NCBI GenBank assembly: GCA_015350385.1
Contig: WNKI01000001.1
Location: 1,667,870 to 1,731,869 of the forward strand
DNA length: 64,000 nucleotides
Reading direction: 5' to 3'
Source of the DNA: Aculops lycopersici
Lineage: Eukaryota > Arthropoda > Arachnida > Trombidiformes > Eriophyidae
Both the position numbers and the translations under genes were made by a program. Positions 12,914-23,725 of the stretch are shown here, in pieces. Below the pieces are notes generated by a model. The model was not told the origin of the DNA and searched no databases. It saw only the letters and a program-made list of their open reading frames with translations. The stretch's first letter is position 1, and each line of letters begins with the position of its first letter.

Positions 12914-13734
12914 CGTGTGCCTCCGATGTATGCTCGCTTGCAGCTTGGCAAACTGGCAGCCAGGCGAGGTTGTTGATGGGTTGTGGTCTTTTGTTGATTA
13001 AAGGGTCTGAATGGAGGAGTTTCGATTACAAGCCTCGAAAACCAAGCGACCCGGTGCGGTAAGCCATTGAGGTAGAACACTGAAATAAAATGAAAATTGT
13101 ATCCAAGTTGGCTGGCCTAAGACTTTAGTCAGCGCTTCACAAAGGTATCCTTGCCAAGCCTCAATCAACTCTCTCACTATATTATAAGGTTCCGCTCGAT
13201 TCATTCCTGAAAGAGAGGGAGAGATAGTTATTTGTGGATCCCGATTGAAACTTGATTGCGAGTGTAAACATAGAAATCTATTATTATCTTCCATCTACTC
13301 ACTGGCTAAACAAACATCTCGAGCCGCAAGCAACAGTTTAAGGTGGATAGTCAACCAATTTGAGGAAGAAATCTATGGCAACAGGGAAGGGAAAAAGTTG
13401 CAATCAGGATGTGGTCAAGATGGTCGCTGATAAGATTTTTGCAACAATAATAACTAAGAACAACGACAGCGGCAATCAAAACTCAATCTTGATCAATCGA
13501 AAACAGAAGAGATATTGGTTCAAATTACCGAGCTCGAGGCAAAATCAATCAAGATTTGTATTCCTCTTTCTACTTCATTGGACTATACATACCAAAATTG
13601 GATGAGTCATGCGCTCTTTTTTATTGAGCCAGCGGATCTGATCCCACTAACTAGGCGACTGCAGACGCAGGTAAGCCGGCGATTTTTGAGAGATTTACTG
13701 CAGAACTCCAGCCACTTGCAACCGAAACAAAACA

Positions 13735-14337
13735 TTACAAGATGTCTAGCGCCCTCTCGAAGGCAGTGGTGAGCTTGACACAGGTGAGACAGGGTGACAA
13801 GGGGTACATGCTGATTGAGTAGGTTTCTTCCTCGAATTGTTTCTTGAAACTTTTAATTTCGTATTCTGTTTCGCGTCCGTTACCAAGAATATTAAAATCA
13901 ACAGGACCAAATTCTAGGATGAACGCAAATCTTTTGTGAGTGTCCAATGATTGTGTAAAGAAGTCAGCGGGTCTCACTTTGGGTGTTAAGTTACTAATTC
14001 TATAAACCTTGGAGCCATTCTGTTGTAGATGTTTCTCAATTGATTTGTTGCTGAATTGCAGCAGCCTAGCCGGTCCATCCTTTGTTTGCACTAATGGCAT
14101 ATCACAACCTTGAATGAAATTGCAAAACAATTGCTCGAATCTCTTGAATGTCCTAGGAATGCGAACCTCTCGGTGCATCTTGATTAAGCGTTTGTCTTTG
14201 TACAATCTGATGAACACTTCTAAATGGGCGGCATGGTTCAATGGCGAGTCGAATAGCATCAAGAGGCATTGGTGTAGTGGTCTCCAATCTTGCTTATTGT
14301 CTGGTTGCTCATCCAACACAACCGTAATGATGGGCAT
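13735..14337 (-). CDS. EMG1/NEP1-like ribosome biogenesis protein, divergent
   Basis: A single exon encodes 200 residues from the first ATG at 14337. The frame stays open a little further upstream, but only to a TTG. NEP1/EMG1 is a SPOUT-fold methyltransferase that modifies a pseudouridine in 18S rRNA and helps build the small ribosomal subunit in the nucleolus. Family landmarks are clear: HQCLLMLFDSPLNHA, VRIPRTFKRF, DGPARLL and, near the end, YSISMYPLSPCLTCVKLTTAFE. Compared with human EMG1 (244 residues), about 30 residues are missing between the first strand (MPIITVVLDE) and the DSPLN motif. The usual GAFAHG-like cofactor loop is replaced by a sequence around LEFGPVDFN. It sits head-to-head with CPT1, 642 bp apart. 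It may be the true but fast-evolving orthologue or a paralogue. Confidence 0.85.
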   Translation of the reverse strand: MPIITVVLDEQPDNKQDWRPLHQCLLMLFDSPLNHAAHLEVFIRLYKDKRLIKMHREVRIPRTFKRFEQLFCNFIQGCDMPLVQTKDGPARLLQFSNKSIEKHLQQNGSKVYRISNLTPKVRPADFFTQSLDTHKRFAFILEFGPVDFNILGNGRETEYEIKSFKKQFEEETYSISMYPLSPCLTCVKLTTAFERALDIL

Positions 14338-14979
14338 GTTTGCTGCTACTGTTGTATATACAGTGCCTCTCAAAACTGGCCACAATCTATCGATTCTTGA
14401 TGTCTAATAAACCTTTAGAGGCTTCTTGCCGATTTTCTTGATCTTGGTCGGTTTCTTAATGCTTCTTCAAGTTGTTTTCTTCTTCTTTCGCTTTTAACTT
14501 CATCTGTTTACATCTGATACAGATTTTATTCCACGCGCACGTTGTGGCCACTTTTGTGAGCTGGACTTAATGACACTTGTAGTCACCATCCTCTCTGGGG
14601 GTCGCATTCGGCTCACATGTGAGTTTATATTCTTGTGGGGGGAATGAAAATGTAAGTTTAAGTAACTCACAACAACCTTACAAAGATCGAGTGACTATTC
14701 TCGAACAATGGCCAAACCCAATTTGGTGCCCTGTTTCTCCGTTTGGCCGATTGGAAATGGCGACAGATATTATCAACTCTCTTTACGATCACTTCAAACG
14801 TAAGCGCCATTGTGTATTCACTGCGTGCGTGAGAAATCTGCAAGATAGAAATCACTGACTGTAATCTCTATTATTTTTGGTCAAACTGATTGATAAACAA
14901 GAAGTGGGATAGCTTTTCGCCAAGAACTAACTAATAACCAAGATTCGACACAGTAGAACTATAACATTACAAAACCGAG
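14338..14979. promoter_or_regulatory. shared divergent promoter region of EMG1-like and CPT1
   Basis: These 642 bases separate two start codons that face away from each other, so they must hold both promoters and 5' untranslated regions. A GTAAGC near 14801 and a pyrimidine tract before an AAG near 14900 could be a 5' untranslated intron of CPT1, which is inference only. No clear TATA box is seen. Confidence 0.5.
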
Positions 14980-17313
14980 ATGGCAGAAGCCCATCAGGCT
15001 GTTGCCTTCACCTTTGTATACCACCAGGATCATACTTATGATTTTAGTATTAATTTTGAGGCTTTGCATATTATTTGGCTGGCCGCAGTTAGATCATGGA
15101 AAAAACGCTCGGCCAGATTTTTTACACATTGCAAGAATGGCTTCTTTCCGTCGTCGACAAACTTTCTTATTGGTATTTATGCTCTTATTGTCGGCCTTCG
15201 ACTATATTGCAACTTTGACACCTTTGGAATCATGCAATCGCTCGAACTTTATCCACCGATTAGGTCATACAAACAACCATACACTAGATTATTACTATCC
15301 TGCCTCGTTTACAGCATTGCTATTTGGCTCATCAAGGCAACCCTACTGAGATATTATCTGAAAATGCTTCTTATGTACAAAGGATGGATGTATGAAACGC
15401 GTAGTTCGAAGGGGTATTCGCTAATGACAAAACTGTGGAATGTGAACATTAAGCTATTGTATGCCTTGTCGAGAAAGCCACAGCTCTACTCATATCAATC
15501 CTCGCTACCCCGATTGCCCCTGCCGCCACTTGATCAAACCATAAGTAGGTATTTAAGATCATTCAAGCCATTGTGCAAGTCGGAGGAGCACTACAAAGAT
15601 GTCGAGAGAAAGGCGTTGGAGTTCCAAAATGGAATTGGAAAGAAGTTGCAATTTTATCTACATCTCAAGTCGTGGACATCCACAAACTACGTCTCCGATT
15701 GGTGGGAAGAATACGTTTACCTTCGCGCTAGATCCCCACTTATGGTCAACTCCAATTATTACGGAATCGATGCTCTCTTACTTTGTCCGACTGACAAACA
15801 AACATCGAGGGCAGCCAACCTAATCTATGCCTCTATTATCTTTAGACGTCAGATTGACAGGCAAGAGTTAAAGCCTCTCATGGTCCAAGGTCTAGTGCCA
15901 TTGTGTTCATGGCAATACGAGCGAATCTTCAACACCACCAGAATACCTGGAGTTGAGACTGACACGTTGGTGCATTTGAACGACTCCTCTCATGTGGCAG
16001 TCTATCATCGTGGCAAGTTTTACAAATTAACATTCCATCATAGAGGTCGTCTTTTGCAACCAAGACAAATCGAGTATTTGCTCGATAAAATTGCGGCCGA
16101 CCAAGAAGAACCAACAAATGATGAGGAGTATATCTCGTCGCTCACAACTTTAGATAGAGCTACTTGGGCCAAGATTAGGGAGCAGAGGTTATTAGCCGAT
16201 CCAGTGAATAGGCAGTCGTTGAAAACGATCGAGAACGCTGCATTTGTTGTGGTACTTGAAGACGACAACTTTGAGTTTGACCCCGAGGACCCGTCGAAGC
16301 TCGACAGGTATGGCCAGTTGCTATTGCATGGCAAGGGCAATGACAGGTGGTATGACAAGTCGTTGAATTTGATCATTAGTAAAAATGGAAGGTGTGGGTT
16401 CAACGTTGAGCACTCATTCGCCGATGCTCCAGTTTTGGCTCATTATTGGGAACACACGCTTGGCTACGATTACCTTCACTTGGGTTATGATGACTTTGGT
16501 CGCTGTACCGAGGGGCCCGACGATTGTAGCTCAACAACAGGACTACTGAGACTAAAATGGAGGATAAGCGATGAGTTAAGTTCCGATCTATTGGATGCTC
16601 AGAAGAATGCAACTAAAATCCTGTCAGATGTTGACCTAAGACTATTGATGCATGATGCCTATGGCAAGGGATTCATCAAGCGGCTCAAGGTTTCGCCAGA
16701 TGCCTACATCCAGATGGCACTTCAGCTAGCCTATTACCGCGACGTGGGACACCTATCACTCACCTATGAAGCCTCGATGACCCGACTCTACCGCGAGGGT
16801 CGAACTGAAACTGTTCGCCCAGTCACAATTGAATCATCAGCTTGGGTCTATTCAATGCACGATGAAAAAAGGACTGTACAAGAGAGACTTAATTTATTCA
16901 AGAAGGCTTGCCAGGTGCATGCAATTAGTATTCAAGACGCAATGTGCGGCCGAGGTATCGATAGGCACCTGTTTTGCCTATACGTCATCTCACGCTACTT
17001 GGAAACTGAGAGTGATTTCCTAAAGGAAGTTCTATCTGAACCATGGAAACTGTCCACAAGTCAAACGCCACATAATCAAGCCAACATTTTAGATCCAAAA
17101 AAGTTTCCCAAGCACATCAGTTGTGGCGGTGGATTTGGACCTGTTGCTGATGATGGATATGGAGTTAGTTATATGATTGCCGGCGAGGACTTGCTATTCT
17201 TCCATGTGAGTTCAAAGAAGAGTTCAGCCCAAACAAACTCGGCTAGGTTCGCGGACAACATTGAGGGTGCTTTGCGCGATATGAGAACCATGTTCGAGGC
17301 AGCACAAGGCTAG
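14980..17313 (+). CDS. CPT1: carnitine O-palmitoyltransferase 1 (CPT1)
   Basis: One uninterrupted frame of 777 residues matches the CPT1 family over its whole length (human CPT1A has 773). CPT1 sits in the outer mitochondrial membrane and transfers long-chain acyl groups from CoA to carnitine, the controlled step of fatty-acid import. The N-terminus MAEAHQAVAF is typical, with the Glu3 and His5 linked to malonyl-CoA sensitivity. Two membrane segments lie at about 62-77 and 103-123. The catalytic His is at about residue 478 in GFNVEHSFADAP, equivalent to His473 of CPT1A. The C-terminal GGGFGPVADDGYGVSY motif and the SSxxxTxSxRF-like end are present. The absence of introns is notable, because vertebrate CPT1 genes have many, but agrees with intron-poor neighbours. 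The start codon is fixed by the conserved N-terminus. Confidence 0.96.
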   Translation: MAEAHQAVAFTFVYHQDHTYDFSINFEALHIIWLAAVRSWKKRSARFFTHCKNGFFPSSTNFLIGIYALIVGLRLYCNFDTFGIMQSLELYPPIRSYKQPYTRLLLSCLVYSIAIWLIKATLLRYYLKMLLMYKGWMYETRSSKGYSLMTKLWNVNIKLLYALSRKPQLYSYQSSLPRLPLPPLDQTISRYLRSFKPLCKSEEHYKDVERKALEFQNGIGKKLQFYLHLKSWTSTNYVSDWWEEYVYLRARSPLMVNSNYYGIDALLLCPTDKQTSRAANLIYASIIFRRQIDRQELKPLMVQGLVPLCSWQYERIFNTTRIPGVETDTLVHLNDSSHVAVYHRGKFYKLTFHHRGRLLQPRQIEYLLDKIAADQEEPTNDEEYISSLTTLDRATWAKIREQRLLADPVNRQSLKTIENAAFVVVLEDDNFEFDPEDPSKLDRYGQLLLHGKGNDRWYDKSLNLIISKNGRCGFNVEHSFADAPVLAHYWEHTLGYDYLHLGYDDFGRCTEGPDDCSSTTGLLRLKWRISDELSSDLLDAQKNATKILSDVDLRLLMHDAYGKGFIKRLKVSPDAYIQMALQLAYYRDVGHLSLTYEASMTRLYREGRTETVRPVTIESSAWVYSMHDEKRTVQERLNLFKKACQVHAISIQDAMCGRGIDRHLFCLYVISRYLETESDFLKEVLSEPWKLSTSQTPHNQANILDPKKFPKHISCGGGFGPVADDGYGVSYMIAGEDLLFFHVSSKKSSAQTNSARFADNIEGALRDMRTMFEAAQG

Positions 17314-17900
17314 CAGGTTCTATATCCAAATCTACACATAGAAATATTTGAATACATTTACCTATCTCTATTTTATAAGATACTATCAAGAATCAATCAA
17401 AATTAATGACAACCTCTTTTCGCCAAAAATTAGCTATATATTTTAATTGAAGTCAGTATACATGAACCATCACAAACAGCAAGACAGTAGTACTGAACGC
17501 AATGGATCGTCAACACACGAGTGATACTAGGTCGTATCCAATTGAAGCGCTGGAAGCATTAGTATAATTACTGATTGGAGTGGTGGTTGATTGTTATGCA
17601 AGGTGTGGATTACGACATTTGGTCGATGGTCAAGACTAATCAATTTAGTTCATGAGTGTATCTGTTGGATACACCATAAATCGGCCTGGAGGACTGAAGA
17701 GACAACCCATAGAAATTCTAAACATTAGCAATCGTAAATCCCTAGGCGCCACTCGAATGGAATCAAAAAATTTTAATGAAAGTATTTGAAGAAAGGGTGA
17801 GAAATGAATCGAGTTGTCATGCCCAGCAAAGGAAATTTAAACTCTAGTTTGCTGGCCTTGAAAATTACTTTAGTCTTGTCTATATAATCTCTCCAAGAGA
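17314..17900. other. intergenic, converging 3' ends
   Basis: AT-rich sequence between the CPT1 stop and the stop of the minus-strand membrane-protein gene. It presumably holds both 3' untranslated regions. No gene or repeat is seen. Confidence 0.55.
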
Positions 17901-18602
17901 TCACTCTGAAAATGACGGCGATTTGAACAGGATGATCTCTCGGTTCTTTACCGCCGTTGCAGGTGTAAACATCTCTCCCGTGATTGACTTGTCGTTCATT
18001 ACTATTGGTTGCTGGCTAGACCTTCGTCCTGCCGAACCAGCTCGTTTCCAATTTTTGTGTCTAAGGGCAGCTAATTTGCTGGTATGCGGTAGTATATTGG
18101 GCTTCTTGCTTATCTGGGCCGCAGTAGGCTCAGCAGGTGGTTTCTTGGGACTCTTTGGGGGTCGGTGTGGGATTGGCGCGGTGCGCTCCTGATGGACAAC
18201 AACATTCTGAACCATGGAAACATTGTCTAGTTGTACAGGAAGTGTGTTGGTTGTTGATCGGTCGCTTCTGTGAGAATTAACTGGTGGCAATAATTCTACA
18301 AACCTATTACTTGCCGTATCAGTGTCCGATCGGAAGTTTGGATCAAGATTTTGCTGGCCAAATTGGTTCATGACCGCCATCTGATTAATTCTTCCAGAAT
18401 TTGTAAGAAAGTAGCGCCGACAACAGAAATATATCAATGCTAAGGTGAAGAAGGTGAGCACAAATAGTATGAATACGCAGGCTGAAATAACTAAAGTATT
18501 ACTATCCTCGGTTGGAATATGCGGCCGACTTGGACTGGGTCCATTTGTGGTTCTCAATTTAAAGGAATCGGATCCAAAGTCATCCGTAAGAACTAGCCTC
18601 AT
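17901..18602 (-). CDS. orphan single-pass membrane protein
   Basis: An open frame of 233 residues from an ATG at 18602. A hydrophobic segment at about 38-62 (LVISACVFILFVLTFFTLAL) is followed by CCRRYF, a normal stop-transfer pattern, so the long C-terminal part (about 170 residues) is probably cytoplasmic. That part has proline-rich stretches (PIPHRPPKSPKKPP) that could bind SH3 or WW domains. The short stretch before the membrane segment ends a Ser/Pro-rich linker. The ATG may not be the true start: the frame continues a few codons upstream, and a CAG acceptor before 18612 is in phase with a GTAAGC donor at 18944 of an open frame beginning at 19192. In that reading this is the 3' exon of a longer receptor-like protein. 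I do not recognise the family. Confidence 0.6.
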   Translation of the reverse strand: MRLVLTDDFGSDSFKLRTTNGPSPSRPHIPTEDSNTLVISACVFILFVLTFFTLALIYFCCRRYFLTNSGRINQMAVMNQFGQQNLDPNFRSDTDTASNRFVELLPPVNSHRSDRSTTNTLPVQLDNVSMVQNVVVHQERTAPIPHRPPKSPKKPPAEPTAAQISKKPNILPHTSKLAALRHKNWKRAGSAGRRSSQQPIVMNDKSITGEMFTPATAVKNREIILFKSPSFSE

Positions 18603-18612
18603 GACTAGTGGA

Positions 18613-20857
18613 CTGGACCATCGCCAACAATCACATTATTATGAATCACATTATTTATCAGTATATTTGGATTATAGTTGATTAAGCCAGGCGGAAAAAA
18701 TTGATCGTTTGGTTGTCAAAAAATGTCAACTTATTGAAGGAGCTACGGGGAAAAAGGTAAACAAACAACTCCCTTTCATTTTTGTGCATGTTTCTCTACA
18801 TAAGCAAATCTGCGTCCACAAAATTAATTCTTGAGCTAAGGAGTCAGCTACAGGTGGGCAGCCATCGACGTTGTGGCGCGCAATTACGCACTTCCACAAT
18901 CTAGACTACCAAGCTGGCATCGCTTGATGAATAGAAATGCTTACCTCCGTCGAAAGCTCGCAAAGTTTTTGACTCCAGGGAGAAAATTCTCGTGTAGCTC
19001 GTAAGCCGAACAACACTCTGTTGCTCGCCCCGCTAACTGTTGAATCCATCGGGCCCACCTGCCTCTTGAATGAAAGTGTACTCTTTGCCGAGGGCCAGTT
19101 GGGGAGCTTCCGAGAAGTAGGAGTCGACATATATACCCATCAACAAGTGGTTTGCCACCACAGCTACCGAGGTCGTTAACTGGATTTGCCATTTGGCGGC
19201 ACCTCCTCTATCTTCTCTCTCTCCTCCGGTGCCGTTCGCATCGTGCCACCAGCTGACTTAAGACGCCTGGCTGGTGTATTGACGCAAACGGGCGGCAGCC
19301 GGTCTGTTGAATAGACGGATAGTTGGCTCGTTAGTTGGGTGGCACTGTTTGCTGCCGATGGAACCGGCAACGTTGGCGAGGACAACGACGACAGAGGTAT
19401 TACCACCAAGCGAGACCACTACCAACCACGCAGCCACCACGTGATCACTTTGCGAGGGCGACAGCCGCACTCCCAGGCGAGTGAGGGAGTGAGAGAGCGA
19501 GCGACAGTCGGAGTTTAAGTAGCAGCTAGCTAGCGAATGTAACTCGACCTTGACTCTCGCGTGCTCTCTCCTGTCCGCCCTGCCTTTTGACTGGAAGCGA
19601 GTTTGCATCTGGATTCAAATTGAGTCAGTAGGAAACTGCAGCTAGTTTGAGCATGTTAAATACGGAGTTTCGATCGCCTCCTTCTCTATCAAATGAGAAC
19701 GGGGGAGCTAGGAGGCCGCTGATATCAGTGTTGGATGGAGGCGAGTTAGTGCCACCCCTTTGCTAGTTACTGCCTGACAGCTGGAGCGCTTCATTGCCTA
19801 TGGGCTTCGTTGCACAGGCAACAACTCGTTCCCCCTCCTCCTCATTCGACTGCTCTCGAGAGTCAATGGTTGGTTTGTTGGCACTTGCCTGCCATTATGG
19901 GGGGAGGGCAGAGCGTAGAAGCCCACTTTAGTCAATGGAAGCTGCGGGGGAGAAAAATGGCAAGGGCCCGATAAGCTAGCTGGCAAATAGCTTCACCTCG
20001 GCGGAGGGAAAACTCGACTGCAGTGTGCAGCAGCAGCAGCTGCTCCTGCCATAGAGGTAAACTCAAACCATTGTGTGCTCTCTCATTGTGGTGCCTTGCT
20101 TTGCACACGACGCAAAGTGAGGCGACAGTCCAAGGAGCGAGAGAGATTGCGAGAAATTCTCATTTGTCCGCTTCTTACACAACCTCACCGGAGCCCACCG
20201 TTGAGCTCGAGAGGCGAACGGCCATTGCAAGTCGTCGAGAGATCAACAAAGTGGCACCTCCAATTCAGTTTATTAGTCATCAACTTTGGTCGAAACAGTT
20301 AGGTTTCAACGGTTGGCAAGCCAGTTGCTAACGTTGGTAGAAACTTGTGCAAATTGTGAATAGTGTGTCGAGCTGCGTGAACTTGAATTTCATTCAGCGA
20401 GTCAGTCAAAGAGAGTGAGAGAGGAGCACACAAGTGGATATTGCGCCAACACAAATGTTGGCGCGCGCAAAGGAAGCGAGTGAGAGGGTTTTTGCAGATT
20501 TGCATTGACTCGTAGTCATCACTGTTGCATAACATAAATATTGGAATCAATCTATCAAATATCTAGTTTAATTAACTCGCCGCCGCGAGTGTATCAGTTC
20601 ATTCCTTTAATTCACTTGTCACTGGTGATAGTTAAGCGAAACATAAAAAGCAGTAGCAACTAGATAAGCTTCGGACAGAAGCACGTACACTCAAGAACTG
20701 GATACAAAGAAATACATTCGGCGAGGTACAGGTTCATGCGGACATATTTCATCAGACTCATTATATCAGAGAAGAAAGGAAGTGGCATAATTTATAATCA
20801 CGCTAGCATCATTAATTGAAACGAAAACAAGTAACGGTGTAACAACAAGAAATCACA
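18613..20857. other. mostly non-coding, possible 5' exon on minus strand
   Basis: No confident gene is present. A minus-strand frame 19192-18945 ends at a good GTAAGC donor and could be a 5' exon of the membrane-protein gene, although its product shows no signal peptide and the matching acceptor has a poor pyrimidine tract. A 9-bp perfect hairpin with a 4-base loop sits at 20443-20464. The right end holds the promoter of the TMEM53-like gene. Confidence 0.45.
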
Positions 20858-22140
20858 ATGATAATCGTCAAAGTAATCAACCAAAAGGTAGTGCAGGTGG
20901 CATTTGCCAACCAATCCACTGGAATCGTAAGCACCGTTTTGGCCACCAAGAACCACAAACAAATTGCAAATTTCGCCCGCCACTTGGTACAATCAACTAG
21001 CCAAAATCAAAAGGTACGTCTCGAGCTACATCTTTAAATCTCTACTTGCATAACACGAGCTAACAAGTGTTATATCGTCCATAACAATGCACATATTTTC
21101 CAATACAGGTCACAAGTGCTAACCACCAGCAACTAATTCCAATTGCGAGAAACATTTCTTTCCGCCAGTGCCAAAAGAGCAACACAATTAGACATTCAAG
21201 TGGCTCCGACTCAAACGTAAAGGGTTTCTTCACTCACAGTATCTCAAATCCACAAGCCTCGTTTTTAAGTGCCGACTATGAGCCATCGATTACAATTGAT
21301 GAGAGACTAGAGTCGCCCTTGGAAACCTTGAAACGAAAAGCTAGAGATGTAGTCGAGAAACGAGAGCTGGCCAAGGAAAGGGGTCAGGAATATTATGGTC
21401 AAAGTTTTAATGCAACCCTAAGTAGCACCGCCTCCGGTAGACGGCTGGTCGTTTTGCTCTCATGGTTAGAGGCCAAAGAGAAACACATTGAAAAGTATCG
21501 TCAATTTTACTTGGATAGAGGATTTGATGTGCTCAACGTCAAAACCTCACCCCTAGACCTGCTGCTGCCAAACTCTGGCGCCAAGAAAATTTCCGAAGAC
21601 TTTGTTAGATTCATGATAGAAAAGCAATACTCGAATGTTGTGCTCCATGGATTCAGTGTTGGAGGTTACATGTTTGGAAGATTACTTCTAGAAATTGATA
21701 GACTAGATGCTCAAATCAAGAACAGATTATATAACTCAATCCGAGGTTTGGTCTTTGACTCGCTGGTTCCCCTCGAAGGTACCTGCGTCGGAGTGGCCAA
21801 CAGTATCACAAGCAACAAAGTTGCCGCCAAGGTCATAGAGCAATTGCTAAGAATTTATTTATTTGTAGGTCATAATATTGCAACGAAACACTATATTGAA
21901 GTTTCAGAGAAAGTATGGGGCGGACCACTCAAGTGCCCATCGTTATTCTTTTTGTCTAAGGACGATAGGATAACTGATTACAGGATAGTTGAGCGCTTGG
22001 CCGACGGTTGGGCCGGATTTGGTCAGGATGTCCGCAAGAAAATTGTTGAAAAGTCGCCTCATGTTCAGATATTCTCAAAACACCACGAGCTATACAAGAA
22101 CGAAGTTGAAAACTTCCTCAAAGACATCAAAATGTTTTAA
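20858..22140 (+). CDS. TMEM53/DUF829 alpha/beta-hydrolase-fold protein
   Basis: Exon 1 is 20858-21013 and exon 2 is 21109-22140, with a 95-bp phase-0 intron (GTACGT donor, TACAG acceptor), giving about 395 residues. Exon 2 stays open from its first base, so the early part of it (about 70 residues) is also coding. The core matches the DUF829 family: VVLLSWLEAKEKHIEKYRQFY at the start of the fold, a nucleophile-elbow motif HGFSVGG with Ser at about residue 235, and SLFFLSKDDRITDY with the acid Asp. Human TMEM53 localises to the nuclear envelope and endoplasmic reticulum, and its substrate is unclear. The first 52 residues, on a separate exon, are basic and could be a mitochondrial or membrane-targeting extension, which is inference. 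An AATAAA lies at 22252-22257. Confidence 0.87.
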
Positions 22141-23725
22141 ATTCGAATGAGAGTCAACGGCAACCATGAAAAAAAACAAAGTGAAACCACTGAGATAAAC
22201 GAAAAACCAAGCCAAAACCTGACCAAAGTCAGTGAAATCCATTAAGGCGAAAATAAACTAAAAATAACAAGCAATATACTATCTAAGTTAACTTGACTCA
22301 TTCCTTTTTCTCACTCTAATGCCACCTGCTGATTCTCGGCAGCGGCGCCAAAATTTACACGAATGGAACTAATTTGATCTTCTACCAAAGCTCCCTGCTC
22401 TTTTTGATTTGTGGGACAGTTTTACTTCTCGTCAGATTTTATTAGATTCAAGAATCTCAGGTAAATTCCCGCTTTCAGATCCTAAATTCCACATTCAACT
22501 TGGACTTTCTCAGTTTTTAACTCTCTATTTACTCATGTTTTTTCATATATATATTTATATATATATATATACCCTTTTGTCTGATCCAAAGCCTACTTGC
22601 TATCAATTCCAATTTGATATACACTAGTTAACCTCAAATAGTCACTCCGATTGTGCAATGTATTCTAGAAATGTCACAAATCAGACATACTCAATTCTCA
22701 ATTCTAGATAAGAACATCGGTGATTGACTAAGATGAAGGTGGTCTCATAAACTTATTCCCTTCCGGTTCGTGCCGCAAATTCTAGTGTCATTCTGTGTAC
22801 TTCGCCCCTAGGTGTAATTTAGTGTTCCAATTCCGTCAACTTGTGTATAAACATCTTTTCCACCCATTGCATTCGTTTGCTTGTCTTGTATACGATAATA
22901 TATTTATAATGATTTTATGTAACTTCGTTGATCACGGCTCTAAAGTGAGATAAAATCTACATAGAATATATTTATTTATAAATGCTACCTAAATTAGCCC
23001 TTTGGCCTTTCATCAATTTGAGTGCCCGAATGATGATATTTGTCCAGTCATCAGAGCTTTTAGCCACCTTTTTTGATAAAACGTTTAGTTTCATAATTAA
23101 GATCGAAGTAGTGATCTTTATGGCGACGATTGTTTTTTTGGTGTTTTGTTGATGTTGATGTTGATGTTGTTAGTCCAGACCTCTGAGGCTTCCTTAATGA
23201 ATTGTGTCTCTGTCCCTATGTAAAGTTATATATCAAGAGTTGCAATGATATTGATGCGGAATATTATTTGCGGCTGATACTGATGCTCCTTTACCGTCGC
23301 AATTATAGTCGGTGGATTTTATTTTGCGAATCCTCGCGCAGGTTCGTCGCAAAACTTGATCTTACTTTTCTTGAAAAATTCCATAGAAAAATTCCATCTG
23401 TTTTCGCGACTCTTTCTCCTGTGTTAATATTTTCCAGAGAATCCTATAGACTTCTGCACTGATTCAAAATCAGCGCTTGGATGCTCATTCGATCACCTCG
23501 CAAATCAAAATTTATCGACTGTATAATTGGTTATCTAAGTGGTTTGGTAGTTCACCGATCCACGGTCATGATGAAGAGTAAATGTTGTAGTTCACCGATT
23601 TTGTTTCTCAAGCGACTCTCTTGCATCGCTCGTAGTCTTTTCTCTATTCATCGACTCTCCTATTGATGATCCCTCCTACCTTAGGATTGAGATATTGAAT
23701 GATACTGCAATAACAATCAATCCCA
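22141..23725. other. AT-rich intergenic stretch
   Basis: Contains the 3' untranslated region of the TMEM53-like gene (AATAAA at 22252), a TA-rich run near 22545-22572, a TTGATG hexamer run near 23150-23170, and a 13-base direct repeat GTAGTTCACCGAT (near 23547 and 23587). No credible protein-coding frame was found. Confidence 0.55.

Larger units (their letters stand above)
8334..13734. other. 5.4-kb non-coding stretch
   Basis: No protein-like frame was found on either strand. The longest one (9632-10111, minus) starts at a non-ATG codon and matches nothing recognisable. The part next to 8334 may contain the 5' untranslated region of the preceding minus-strand gene. Content includes TC, CGA/CAA and GACTGACTGGCT repeats and the hairpin at 12879-12913. 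Confidence 0.55.
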
